64,000 bases of DNA from Rhynchopus sp. YZ270_cl-10 (lineage: Eukaryota; Euglenozoa; Diplonemea; Diplonemida; Diplonemidae), in the NCBI GenBank assembly GCA_964035575.1, contig OZ037901.1, positions 434,001 to 498,000 of the forward strand, written 5' to 3'. Under the pieces are notes generated by a model, which had not been told where the DNA came from, made no database searches, and saw nothing but the letters and a program-made list of their open reading frames with translations. Position 1 is the first letter of the stretch. Each line of letters opens with the position of its first letter. Of this stretch, positions 44,427-55,514 are shown in pieces. The translations under genes and the position numbers were made by a program.

Positions 44427-44805
44427 GTAGTTGGTACCCTTAATTCGTGTCCGTTCCCCTGTGTCTATCTGTTATCATTTCCTACCCCGTTTTTTCGTTA
44501 TTCTTCTTTTTTTCTTTTTGACTGAGATGCGTTTTAGCACGTTTCAACTATTTTTTCTATTTTTTTTTTTTTTTTTTACGTCTTCAGTTGGGTTGGAGGT
44601 AAGTCAGATGTATCCACCAAACTGTCATATTTTAAATGCCGTGGCTTTTGCCATTGTAAGTAAGAAATAAAACCGGAAAAAAAACCATCTTGAAAACCAT
44701 AAATAGGAGCGAGAGGCGCGCATTCATCTTTTTCATTTTTTTCTTCTTTTTTTTTTTGTGCATTCTCTTCTCTGAATAGAAGGTATATGAAAACGTATCT
44801 TTTTT

Positions 44806-44905
44806 TGCCAATGAAGTGCTCTCCTCTGGGGTTCGATAACCCGCGGAGAGAACCAGATGCCTGCGTCCGCCGATGAGGCGTTTGCACTTTCAACTTCTCT
44901 CTTTT
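44806..44905 (+). repeat. S5 dispersed repeat, best copy
   Basis: CAATGAAGTGCTCTCC, GGGGTTCGATAACCCGCGG, then CTGCGTCCGCCGATGAGGCG and TTTGCACTTTCAACTTCTC. Other copies are at about 31563-31775 (with an internal insertion), 46131-46190, 46843-46935 and 47327-47395. GGGGTTCGATAACCC resembles a pol III B box, so a small-RNA origin is possible, but no A box at the right distance is clear. Confidence 0.65.
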
Positions 44906-44981
44906 TTTAAAAAAATCTCTTGTTCCCCCATATACAATCCCCGGCTCCCCGAGAAGAAAAATCTTCACAGAACGGGCAATA

Positions 44982-45095
44982 CAGTGGGGCGCTATACTAC
45001 GGAGATACTATACGCGTTTTATTACGGATCACTTAACTATGGGGTAAATATTGGAGTTACCTAATAAGGCGCACCCGTAATGTAGCACCCCACTG
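44982..45095. mobile_element. Tc1/mariner-type MITE, 114 bp
   Basis: Ends CAGTGGGGCGCTATAC and GTAGCACCCCACTG are inverted repeats of about 20 bp with few mismatches. The unit is flanked by TA on both sides (44980-44981 and 45096-45097). A CAGT terminus and TA target duplication are typical of the Tc1/mariner superfamily. It is too short to code for a transposase. Confidence 0.7.
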
Positions 45096-45412
45096 TAAAA
45101 CACAAAGAAGAGCATCTTTTTTGGCACATAAAATCAATGTGGGTTTAAAAAGTATAGTTCCTTCTGTCTCCAAACGGGTTTCATAACATTATTTCAGAGT
45201 GTTTTTTCCTGGATATTTAAAAGACTGTCTGTTACGGGCAGCGATACTGAATCGATGGATTCTCAAAAAAAAAGAAGCAAATAACGTTGTGTTTTTGCGC
45301 AAATTTGCATAGTGCAAAATAAAAGGCTTAGGCCGATCCTGCGAAGATGTTTATTATTTTTTTTTAAAAAAAAGCGAAAAAATGGTTAGGAACAGGGGGG
45401 AGGAAGGGAGGC

Positions 45413-45623
45413 ACCGTATTCGTAAAAATTATCGACCGTAAAAAAGGCCGAATTTCCAGCAAAATCCTGAAATGGTCGAACATATTTACGGTCGAACATT
45501 GGTACGGTCTAACATTACTGTACTAATATTTGACCGTAAACCAGGTCGAACTTCCAGAAAAAAATACTGAAAAAGGTTGAACGTTTTTACGGTTGATAAT
45601 TTTTACGAATAGTATTATACGGT
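45413..45623. mobile_element. AT-rich inverted-repeat element
   Basis: The left end (ACCGTATTCGTAAAAATTAT, then CGACCGTAAA) matches the reverse complement of the right end (ACCGTATAATACTATTCG, then TAAAAATTATCAACCGTAAA) apart from an 8-bp insertion. The interior repeats TTTACGGTCGAACAT-like motifs. Related sequence with ACCGTATTATACGGT lies at about 38383-38400. No target duplication is clear. Confidence 0.6.
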
Positions 45624-46085
45624 AGGTATGAACGAAAAAAAACATTGAGTACAGATCCTGCACTAGCAGGTGATTGATCGACACAACAAAACACCTAAGT
45701 CAGAGGATATCAATAGGACATGCTGCCAGCATCGATACGTGCTGTCATTTAAAAAAAAGAGGAAAAAATACAAAAAAAACCAAAAAAAAAGTAGCTTCGG
45801 GGTGAATGGAGAGGGAAGGGAAGGGAAGCGAGCTTGAAATGGGGGTGTGGGGTCAAAGGGAGGGGGTTTATTCCGGTCAGTATTAACTGTTCTAAATTTG
45901 TCTCTCTCCCCTTTTCTTCCACCCTCAAGAGAACCCTTCGTCTCTGACCCTCTGACCATCATCTCGTGTCCGGTCCACTGCACAATTTTTTTTCTTCTTT
46001 TTCTTTTCATTTTTTTTTCATTTCCCCCCCCAAGCATCCTGGTGTCTTTTGACACCGCGTATGATTTTGAATGGGTCCATCATCG

Positions 46086-46127
<42 letters not shown>

Positions 46128-47473
46128 CCAGTGCCTGCGTCCGCCGATGAACGGTGAGGCGTATGCACTTTCAACTTCTCTTCTGTTCTCTTCCCTGAAG
46201 GAAGCTTCAGAATTGTTGAGGGAAGATCGTACGATTATGAGCTAATATTTTTTTCACAAAAAAAAATTTGGAAAAAAGTAGAGATTGCGCAACTGTGGCA
46301 ACACAACCGAGGCAACTACACTACTCCAAACAATTTATCAAAAACAAAAAAGTCGCTGGTGATTTTTCAGAGACAGGGATCAACTAAATCTTAGATCCTT
46401 GTGGTGTCTTGTAACACTACTGTATATCCACCAATGGGGAAAGGGGAGGGGGTTTGTGTTGGCAAAATCAGTGCATAAATAAAAAAAAAGAGAAACAAAA
46501 ATGAAAACGAGTATTTTTAATACGATAACCCACAGAGTAACCCAGTGTCCAATGTCTGCAGTGATATTTGCACTTGAACACCACCCTCTTTTTTTTATTC
46601 AGGCATGATTCTGCTTTCGATGCACTAAAAAAAATACCCGACTTTTTCAAAATGATGGATTTCCTTTCAACTTATCATATTCCACATCCCCTTTTTTTAC
46701 CCCCTAAGGATTGCTTGTCCCTTTTTTCCCCTCCTAAAAAAGACAGAAAACAAAATACAAAAAAAACCAAAAAAAAAGACAACTAAAAAAAAAACCAAAA
46801 CGCGAGGCAGCAGGGGTGATGTTTTTATTATATTATACACTAAGTACAACACTCGGGGGTTTGATAACTCCACGGAGTGTTAGTGACTGCGTCCTAAAGG
46901 CGTTTTTTTGCACTATCAACTTTTTAAGATTTTTTTTTTAAAAACGGCACCTTCTCTTAAAAAACCTTTCTTCCTCTGCAACGATTCAAGGGGTGTGTGT
47001 GTGTGTATGCAGCGTCTGTTCTGTGTGTCTAACAAAAATATTGGATTCCGGGTCACACCCCCTCTTATGTTCTGGTCTATTTTATTTCTTTTTTTTCGCA
47101 CAAAAAAAAAAGCAGTGTTTTTTTCTATTCGTATCAAAAAAGGTAAAGACACTCCTCGTCAGCAAAAAAATAAAATAAAAGCAAAATTGACATCCTTTTT
47201 TTTTACCAACTCTCATTATGCTTCACTTATTGCATAGAAATGAGTTCTAACAGATTTGTCCAGGAGTTCCACCCCGTTGTTTTTTGGATGTGCCGTTATG
47301 TACCAAGGTACAGAGAGGGCTTACCCTGCGTCTGCCGATAAAAGGTGAGGCGTGTGTACTTATGTTCCCATTCAACTTCTCTTCTTTTCAACTCTTATTC
47401 AAAAATAAACCCATCCTCCTCCTCAGGTCTCAACCTTGTGCTATTCAGCACAAAAAAGAAAAAGAAAGCAACA

Positions 47474-49212
47474 ATGGATCTGGACGACGTAGCCGACCAG
47501 AACCTCAACAACGATGTGCAGGACACACCTGCCCCTGCACCCGTGCACGAGAAGGTCGAGCCCCTTCAGCTCCACGCCTACTACGCGCATGACTACCCTC
47601 TCGACCTGCTGCATCGGTGGCTTTCTCACGGCAAGCAGAACCTCTTCCGCAGACGTGAGGTATCTCCTTTTCCATTTTCCCCCTCTCCGAAAAGCAACAC
47701 TCCAACGATTTCTCTCTCTCTTTTTTTTTGATAAATTGGCAGCACTGTCCACAAATCGACCCATTTTCTTAGCTTATCAACACATAAAACTGTGGTAAAA
47801 CCTCTTAAATCTAGTATTCTTCTCTCATTTTTATAGTTCGTCTTCCAAAAACCGCTGATCGGACCTGATGGGGTGCCGCAAGACAAAGATTTGATGGCAC
47901 GGTACAAAAGCTTTGACGATGTGGAGGATCTTCGTCGGGGTATCGTTGCTTTTGAGCCACACCGTATTGAGATTGGCCCGATCTACACCCACCAACCGAA
48001 ACTCCGTGAGAAGGCGATTGGGGTGTTTGAAACGGTCGAAAGAGAGCTCATCTTTGACATTGATGCGAGCGACTATGACGACATCCGGGTCTGCTGCCAG
48101 GCGAAGAAGATGTGCGATTTCTGCTGGGAGTTCATGGTGGCTGGGGTACACGCTTTAGACGCTTTATTGCGCGAAGACTTTGGCTTTATGCATTTACTCT
48201 GGGTGTTCAGTGGAAGACGTGGTATACATTGTTGGGTATCCGACAAAAAGGCACGCAAGCTGACTAATTCACAAAGATCCGCCGTAGCTAAGTACATAGA
48301 AGTGCATTTGGGAGGGGTGAATCTGAGGGAATCACGTCTCTCTGTGGAGAAAGACCTGCAGGGGAAGACGTTGCATCCGTCTCTTCGCAGGATTCTTGAG
48401 ACACAGCTTGCCCCAGCGTTTCAGAACATCGTGCTCAACCCTGACAACCCAAACAACCTGAGTGTCGCTAAGGTAGCAGACGCCATTCTCTCCATCTTCC
48501 AAGTCCGCATGGGAGCCAACCCAATGACCCAAAGAGTGCACGAACTCCTCTCCAAAGCAGTGAACCATCAAATGACCCCAGCAGAGTCCTGGGCAGCAAT
48601 CAAAAAGCTCAAACCCCAAAAGGGGCATTCAGGGTACAACCCGATGGAGTGGGTGCCGAGTGTGGTGGAGTTGATGTACACCTATCCGAGGCTGGTATGC
48701 ATTTCTTTTTAGATGGATTTTGAAAAAACTCAAAAATCTTTCGAGAAAATGTGTTTTTTTTTTTCTTCTCTGAAGAGGAGACTTAGCATCATCTACTTTA
48801 TTTCCAACAATTTTGTCAAAAATAATCAATTTATCTTTCCCCCCCACCCTTTTGCCCTTTTCTTGCCAAATAGAGTAAAAATAGTACTCCGCTCTCAAAA
48901 AGCATTTTCTTTACTATATGGCAGCTGTACTAATCCAACAAATGATCACAAACAACAACAAAACAGGATGTGATGGTTTCCACGAAACGCAACCATTTGC
49001 TGAAGAGCCCTTACAGCATCCACCCCGGCACTGGAATGCTTTGTGTGCCGTTCCTTCCCTCTGAGCTTCATGAGTTCAAGCCATTTAGAGACGCACCGCA
49101 CCTCTCGACTCTTGCTAAGGGCAGACTTCCACGTTTGCAGATCTTTGAGACATATGTCCAAAGAATTGAAGAGGAAAGAGAGGCAGAAGAGAAAAACGTT
49201 ATGCAGGATTGA
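47474..49212 (+). CDS. PRIM1: DNA primase small (catalytic) subunit
   Basis: Exons 47474-47659, 47837-48694 and 48967-49212 join in frame to 429 residues, the usual length of eukaryotic PriS. It makes the RNA primers for DNA replication as part of the polymerase alpha-primase complex in the nucleus. Diagnostic motifs are YYAHDYPLDLLHRWLSHG near the N-terminus, RRRE|FVF across the first splice site, HRIEIGPIY, the catalytic acidic motif ELIFDIDASDYDD (about 129-141), zinc-binding cysteines in CCQAKKMCDFCW, and VFSGRRGIHCWVSD (about 179). The third exon carries HLLKSPYSIHPGTGMLCVPF, matching the conserved 'LLKSPFxVHPkTGrxcvP'. All key residues are present. Donors are GTATCT and GTATGC. ATG 47474 follows CCTCAG at 47426. 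Confidence 0.96.
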
Positions 49213-49374
49213 TCTTCAACCCGGATGGTAGTTCGGTTGAGAAAAAAAAAAAGGGAAAAAAAAATTGCCAAAAGGAGAAGAGAAAGGAAGCTGTACATAT
49301 TATTTATCTGGGCCAAAAAAGGAAAAAAATGGCCATGTAGAATTTTTATTTGTAATGAAAACAAAGTCACTCCC

Positions 49375-52004
49375 ACTCTAAGAACCCCCCTGTCCTCTAC
49401 GATTTTTGAAAAAGGACGAAAAAGACGAAAAAGGACGAAAAAGGACGAAAAAGGACACTGTTAATGGTATACAGTAACTAAGTTACCTCTCGCGCTCCTG
49501 GTACAAAAAAGCGTCTCACAACCCACTGATAGTTGACGCCTGTGTTTTCAAATTGATAAAAAAGTAAAAAAAAACACTTTTCAGTTTCTTGTTTTTGGCA
49601 ATATATATTCCCTCTGATACCCCTTGCCCTAACCCTCGTGATAAACCCCCAACCCTTGTTTTATTTTTTCGCCTGCGCAAGCTTCGCTTTCTTTGCCGCC
49701 CTCTTCGTTGTCGTGCATATTGCCGTGACCTTGTGGAGTCTCTGCAAATCCATATTTTCCCTTCCTTCTGATTGCCACCCCATCGTGCTGAACACCCGTT
49801 CCTGGACTGCTGTATGCGGGACAATGGAGCACAACTTTTTCGCTCGTGGTGGAAGAAGAAGATTAGGGTAGAGTTTCGACGCAATTCCCCAAAACACTTC
49901 AGGTGCGGATTTCTCGTGACACCAAAGCATCTTCGAGTGGTACGGAGCCTCTCTTGAGAGGAAACACGAAATCTCCCTCAGAAGTTCTAGCTCAGCCTCC
50001 TCGTTGTCAGCCCACAGCTCCACTGCTTTTTCTGCCTGATCCATGAGGCTCTTTGGATCGAACGTCTCAAGGTACCTTCCCAAAACCCCACGAGGGACTT
50101 TGCCTTCTGCGTCAGGAATGTAGCACGTAGGGGACAAGATGGTGGCAAGAACACAGTGGCTGGTATCGACGTAGTACTTCTCTCGTTCATCCCTCGCCTT
50201 CTTGCACTTCTTGTGTCCAGGAACTTCCCCGTCAGGTGTAGTGCAGGCATTAAACACCTGCTTCAAAGCCCAGAACATCGGGAGAATGTGGCCAATGCGA
50301 GCAGAGTCTTGTTCCATGTACCTGATGGCTTCTGTCGTCGAGCACACTAACTTCCGCACAAACATGAACTTCTCCCAAAAAGCGAGATCTCCGAACTTCT
50401 GCAGGGCGGGCATCTGGTTGTGGATGCTGGTTTCATTTTCGTCGTTCATGAGCGTCCGCATGGTGTTGAAGTTGTTGTTGATCCAATCCCAGGAGTCCCC
50501 AATCGTCAGCCAACGAGTATTGTTCCCAACGGGCGACACTTTCTCCACCATAGCCGATGCCGCTTGGATTGCATACACAGCCTTCCTGATGTTCTCCGTG
50601 TTCTTTACCGCAGACACGATCTGGTTGCTCCACACGAAGTACGCGTTATACACGTTAGGTGTATCCTTCTTTGATACAGTGCGGGTTCCGATAATATCAT
50701 TCAGCAGCCTGTTTAAAGCATGGCACACGCACACCAAGATGAGGATTGTCGGGTAAACGTCCTTCAGGTCTTTGGCACCCTTCAAAATTGCCGACCCCGC
50801 GTCGACCAAAACGGCTGTCAGGTACTGCCCGATGCCCGTCTCCGAGATGATCTGCTTCAGCGCGGTGCAGTACTCCTCCCCGTCATGCGATCGTTGGGTC
50901 AGCGTGTGGCTCGCCAGCAGCTGTGGCTCAGGAGAACAGATGGACACGCTGAGGAGGTGCTGTTTCTTCAGCTTGGATTCCCAAGCGTCGGCGTGCAGGG
51001 AGATCCCGGTACCGTTGTCCCGGGCAGCGTGCTTGATGCGAGTAATCTCATCAAGCACAATCTCCTCGTACGCCGCATCCAGCAGCGGCCCACGAATGGC
51101 GTCCTCGTCTACCACCCTCCTCAGCGTGGGGCGAGTCGCCCGCATGGCCGCCTTAAACTCGGGGGAGGAGGCAAAACTGAAGGGGATACCTCCACAGTAG
51201 TAGGCCTTGGCCCAAGCTGAATCAATCAGCTTGTTCTCGGCCTCCGACACCCTGTCCACCACTCCAAGCAAAGATTGCTTGGGGTGGGCAGACCGAGTGT
51301 GTGCCTTGGGCACAGGCTTCGCCTTAGTAGATGTTGGGGCTGGGGCTGCTGGGGCTGGGGCTGAGGCTGCTGCTGAGGCTGCTGAGACTGCTGCTGGGGC
51401 TGCTGAGGCTGCTGCTGGGGCTGGGGCTGCTGCTGCTGGGGCTGAAACAATGGTGCAATCTGCATCTGCATCTGCTTCTGCATCTTCATCATCTTCTTCA
51501 TCGACATCTTCAGCATCTTCCATCCGGCTGCGCTTCCTCTTCTTAGCCAATTCAGCCTGTAGAATATGTGTGTGAATATTTTCGAGTAAATTTATTTTCA
51601 AACCTTGGATTTGTTCTTGTAAACCTCCTCCGCATCTTTGCAGGACACAATGTGCTGCTTCCTCCTCTCCGCGTTCGACGCCTGGGCCATTGTCCCCTGG
51701 CATGCGTTGCACGTCAAAAACCTTCCGGTTTTTGAAAACAGCTCCCAAGTCCAGCATTTAGCTCTTGGCATGATTTGTTTTTTTTTCTTGTGTTTTTCTG
51801 TTGTTGGAGGACTTGAAATCAAGATTTTTTTTTTGGGGGGGGGATTTTTTTGGGTGAACAGTGTTTTTCCTGGTGATTTTTCTGTACTGTACTTCCTGTA
51901 TTGTCCTTTTTCGTCCTTTTTCGTCCTTTTTCCCAGATCGAAAAAGGACGAAAAAGACGAAAAAGACGTAGAGGACGAAAAAGGACAAGGGGTATTCTTA
52001 TCCC
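49375..52004 (-). mobile_element. hAT transposon with intact transposase (boundaries tentative)
   Basis: The transposase gene is bracketed by clusters of the motif GGACGAAAAA. On the left they lie at about 49389-49462; on the right they form an inverted arrangement at about 51900-51990. Both flanks also contain a GTCCTCTACG block, and the outer parts CCCCCCTGTCC and GGACAAGGGG are inverted. CACTCCC occurs just outside on both sides (49368-49374, 52005-52011), a 7-bp candidate for the 8-bp target duplication. Exact ends are uncertain; the ends do not match those of the three non-autonomous hAT-type elements in the window. Confidence 0.6.
49661..51771 (-). CDS. hAT-family transposase, BED-like finger and DUF659-type core (2 exons)
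   Basis: On the minus strand, exon 1 (51771-51604) and exon 2 (51556-49661) are separated by a 47-base intron with GTTTG and CTACAG borders, giving 687 residues. Exon 1 encodes MPRAKCWTWELF and a Cys/His pattern (FLTCNACQGTMAQ, HIVSC) like a BED finger. A basic/acidic and Ala/Pro-rich linker follows. The catalytic core has SLHADAWESKLKKQHLL (first Asp), TAVLVDAGSAILKGAKDLKD (second Asp) and a long helical insertion. The C-terminal dimerisation part has VPHTAVQERVFSTMG, matching hAT 'SxxxERxFSxxG'. The frame is uninterrupted, so the element may still move or stopped recently. It is the only confident minus-strand gene. Host codon use is similar, so transfer is not indicated. Confidence 0.9.
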
Positions 52005-52119
52005 ACTCCCTTTCCCCCTTTTTTTTTTCATTTCCAAAATTTATCATCAATATCAAAATACATCTACAGGATCTACACTTTAATTTTTTTTTTCTTTTTT
52101 TCCTCCAAATTAAAGTACA

Positions 52120-55100
52120 ATGTCTGCAGAACGTTCCCAACAGAACTGGCGGCATATGCTAGAATGGAGTAGCGACACCTCAGGGTTGGTTCATTATGAA
52201 GTGAGTCAGTTGATGCAGGTTCTTCTTGGTGAGGCGCCACTAGACAGTGCAACGGAACACAACGTTGGGTTGGTAGGGCAACTCATCTGCATCGTCTGCG
52301 AGGAGAAGGGGAACTACCCGGAGGCCTCTGAGGTTGCTGTGAAGAGTGTTGGCAGCTTTCTGGAGTTTTTGGTTCGTTGTCACAACACACGGCCTAGCCC
52401 TGCTATTCTGCAGGTAGAGTGCTCTGTCATATCGGTTCTCTATGAGATGGCAGGCATTTTAGAAGGGGGTTTAGTTCTGCAAGAACAGATTTCTCCTTAT
52501 GTTCCGTTTTTGCTTCACGCTTCGTATGTTCAACTCAAAACATTTCGTAAAACCGGAGTCGAAGTGTTTGGCATGCCACCAAAACGTCTTCACAACGGTC
52601 ACAGTCTTTGCGAAGGAGATAATTATGTCTGGTTAAGCACGTCTCTCCTTCGATTTGTTTCTCCATCATATTTCACGCAACTTCTTGGATATCGCAAAAA
52701 CAAAGATGATTTGGACCTCCAAATGACATTCATTTATGAGCTCCAAGATCAAAGCCTTTTTCTTCTAAAGCGTAGTATGGAGACTCTCTATGCAATCCCA
52801 CTCAACATCAAAAGCCCTGACAAACGAGGCTGTGCGGAGCCGAAGGTTATCCCCAAAAGGGTACTCTCCTTCCTTCTAGATGAGGATGACTCAGGTGTCA
52901 CACCGCCCTCCGATTATACAACAGAGGACCATGATGACTGTGGACATTGGGAATATAGTAGGGAAACGGTGGAGTCTCATGCAGGGCTTTTGCTGCACAG
53001 AATCGATGCGTTGAGTGATGTGGTGTATCCGCTTCCGGTGCCCGCACCGCTTCCACAACAGTTGGGTGGGAATGAAGGTGTGCGGCCGTTGAAGTTGATC
53101 GTACCGTTGCAGGTGAAATTGATTTGTGGGGCGTTGTATTGGGTGTTGGTGTCGTTGTTGGGGGCGATAACGAATTTGCTGCCGATTTCGGATGAGAGCA
53201 GCCTTGTTGCGTTGTGGAGGAATAGCGCGGTGCATCTTGTCAAAACCATTACCCTCTTTTGCAGATACCACAGCCTTCTTGAAGCAGACGAAGCGCAGAT
53301 GATCACGATACAACTCTTTAAAGGGTGCCTTCACGTCATTGCGATTGACCAGGCATTTGCTGCATATCATCCACAAGGTTCCTTCGATACCACCCCTCTC
53401 CCTTTACCAAAGGGAACCATACCGAAGGATGTGTCTGCAGACAGCAGACCATGTGCACATCCACTATTGCATTTGTTGTCGCGGTGTCATGCAAGAACGT
53501 TGTATGCCGCCTTTGCAGGGTCAAAAGAAGAGAAGCTAGGCGGTGCCAGCAGGCCGCCGCTGGAGTTGAGCATCGCAACCTGTTTGCATTCGATTTTCAT
53601 GACCCATCTAGGGGTATCACAGAACAGTAACCATAATAGGGAGGCAGCTGCGGTGCCGATTCAGAATCTGTTCAGAGGGCTTCACGTTGTGCTATCCGAG
53701 GTGGTTGTTACGCCGGCATGGAAAGAGATTTTTACGAGCTCCGGAACGCAATCCGGGAAGGTGATTCTTGGACCAAATTGGTTAAAGGCGACAGAGATTA
53801 GCAAAGGGTTCGCGGTGTTGCCTTTTGGAAGAGATGTGCCTGCAGAGCAGGTACAGCTTGTCTCGCAGAATGCGTGGACGTTGGTGCACTATTATTTTCA
53901 GTTGTCTATTCCGTGTGCACCGACGGCGCCACCGTCGCAGATATCGATTTTGCGTCCGGGCAAAGGGTGGGACGATTATGAGGAGTACTTTCAGGATATA
54001 GAACGTAGAGTGCCTGCTGCCTCATTCAAGCAGGACTTCGGCCTCAACGATGTCCCCGGGGAGCAGGGCTACCGTCTGCAGCAGCTGCTCTCCTCGCATC
54101 TCAGAGGGATCCTCACGGTGATCCCGTACTTCCGCATTCTCTTCGTGATAAACAAACGCTTCTGCAACAAAGACAAATGTGCGTACTACTGCTCAAGCAT
54201 GGCAGATCTTTTGATGTTTTCCGCGCACAACCACGGTGTCGCAGTACCCTTCCTCCGAACGTATGTATTTTATTTTCTCCAACTTTTTGCAAAGTTCTTG
54301 AGGTTGATTAAACATGAGGCATCTTTGAGGTTTTTTTTTATTGTTGAAAGTATATGCATGGATGTCCAAAGTACTTGAAGTACTTTTTTCGGATTTTTTA
54401 TGGTACTTGAAGTACTTGACCCCCCTTTTTTTTCCTCTCAAAATGACAGTCAAGTACTTGAAGATTGATCAAGTACTTGACAGAAATCAAGTACTTGATA
54501 CCCTATTTTTTTTTTCTCGTACTTTTTTACTTTTTTACCCTCTGGCAGAGTCTGTCAAGTACTTGTTTTCGCAAAAAAACGTCAAGTACTTGATCAAGTA
54601 CCCACTTTTTTTTGTACTTGATCAAGTACTTGACGTTTTTTTTGTGAAAAAAGTACTTGACAGAGGGAGAACAAGTAAAAAAGTACTAGAAAAAAAAATA
54701 GGGTGTCAAGTACTTGAAGTATCAAGTATTGGATTTTTTGGGGGATCAAGTACTTGATATACTTCAAGTACTTTGGACATCCATGTATATGAATCTAATT
54801 TTTATTGTGGATGCTATTATTAGTACCCCAAAAATAGTGCAAATCAATAACAAATTTGTGATCGACATAAAGCTTTTCGTAAAGCTCCTGTTCTTCAATT
54901 AAAACTTTTCATCAACAAAAATTCTGTTTTCGTACAGTGCGCTGCAATGCTACGAAGATATCGAAAGCGAGAGTGTCTTTTCCACAGCAGAGAAGCTCGA
55001 AAAGGTCTTCCTCGAGATTATGGACCAGCCCAGCGCTGGGCTTGTCCAGTCGTACTCACGCAAGCTTTCCCATCAGATCTCCGCTGCTTCCTCTCCCTGA
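52120..55100 (+). CDS. Large helical protein, unknown function (2 exons)
   Basis: Exons 52120-54260 and 54938-55100 join in frame to 767 residues (donor GTATGT, acceptor CGTACAG). The chain is rich in Leu and alternates amphipathic helices, resembling armadillo/HEAT-like or exportin-like repeat proteins, without a recognised signature. A polar loop with many acidic residues lies at about 255-285. The C-terminal part (ILTVIPYFRILFVINKRFCN, CAYYCSSMADLLMFSAHN) looks conserved and structured. No membrane segment or enzyme motif is evident. The intron contains a 438-bp foldback element made of CAAGTACTTG units. ATG 52120 lies 5 bases after AAAG and a T/C tract. A role in trafficking or nuclear transport would suit the fold but is not shown. 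Confidence 0.75.
54351..54788. mobile_element. Foldback element built of CAAGTACTTG palindromes, in an intron
   Basis: The outer ends are inverted repeats: ATGGATGTCCAAAGTACTTG on the left matches the reverse complement of CAAGTACTTTGGACATCCAT on the right. The interior contains more than a dozen AAGTACTTG units, themselves palindromic, and a central pair of opposed arms (about 54490-54710) that match closely. Nearly the whole unit can fold back on itself. It lies wholly within the intron 54261-54937. Confidence 0.75.
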
Positions 55101-55514
55101 AGCAATACCAAAATCCAAAATCCAAAATCCCCAAAAAAAAAATTAAAAACAAAATCTCGCAATATTGCCCCATTGAGCGAAATCTGCAGAACGGAGAAAA
55201 CGAAGGCGTTACGTTGTGAACACTTTCCCATATTTTTTTTCAAACCTTTTTTTTAGAAACCCACGCCTTCCACAAAACTATGTGACATAGATTCAATATT
55301 TTTCTTTAGAAAAAAAAAGGATTATTTTAACCTTCACCCTACACCCTCTCTCTCTCTCTCTCTCTCCAAAAACACTTCTTCTTCTTCTAAACACCTCGCC
55401 TTATCTCAGGGTTGGACCAAAACAATCCGTAGACCCTAGACCCTAGGTTCCCCAAGCGGGGTCTTAGGCGATTGTCGACACAAAAGCGCTTCTTTTTTCA
55501 AGCAATGCGATAGC
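55101..55514. other. Intergenic region with an S3 repeat
   Basis: A-rich after the stop codon, then a (CT)n tract, TTATCTCAG at 55401-55409 (acceptor candidate) and an S3 repeat at about 55436-55486 (CCCCAAGCGGGGTCTTAGGC, GATTGTCGACACAA) just before the p24 gene. Here the S3 copy would lie in the 5' UTR if the acceptor is used. Confidence 0.5.

Larger units (their letters stand above)
43082..47473. other. Intergenic region, cluster of small mobile elements
   Basis: No gene in 4.4 kb. It holds two S4-type repeats back to back (43147-43256), a hAT-type element (43576-44426), S5 copies (about 44806-44905, 46131-46190, 46843-46935, 47327-47395), a Tc1/mariner-type MITE (44982-45095), an AT-rich inverted-repeat element (45413-45623), S3 (45643-45690), S6 (46279-46343), S2 (47284-47322) and a 40-bp T run near 46090-46128. 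CCTCCTCAG at 47418-47426 is the acceptor candidate for the primase gene. Confidence 0.55.

Noticed and set aside
46268-47237. Short Phe/Lys-rich frames
   Set aside because: Caused by homopolymer A and T tracts.
51226-51575. Gln/Pro-rich and Ala-rich frames opposite or out of phase with the transposase linker
   Set aside because: Shadows of the Ala/Pro-rich transposase linker repeat.
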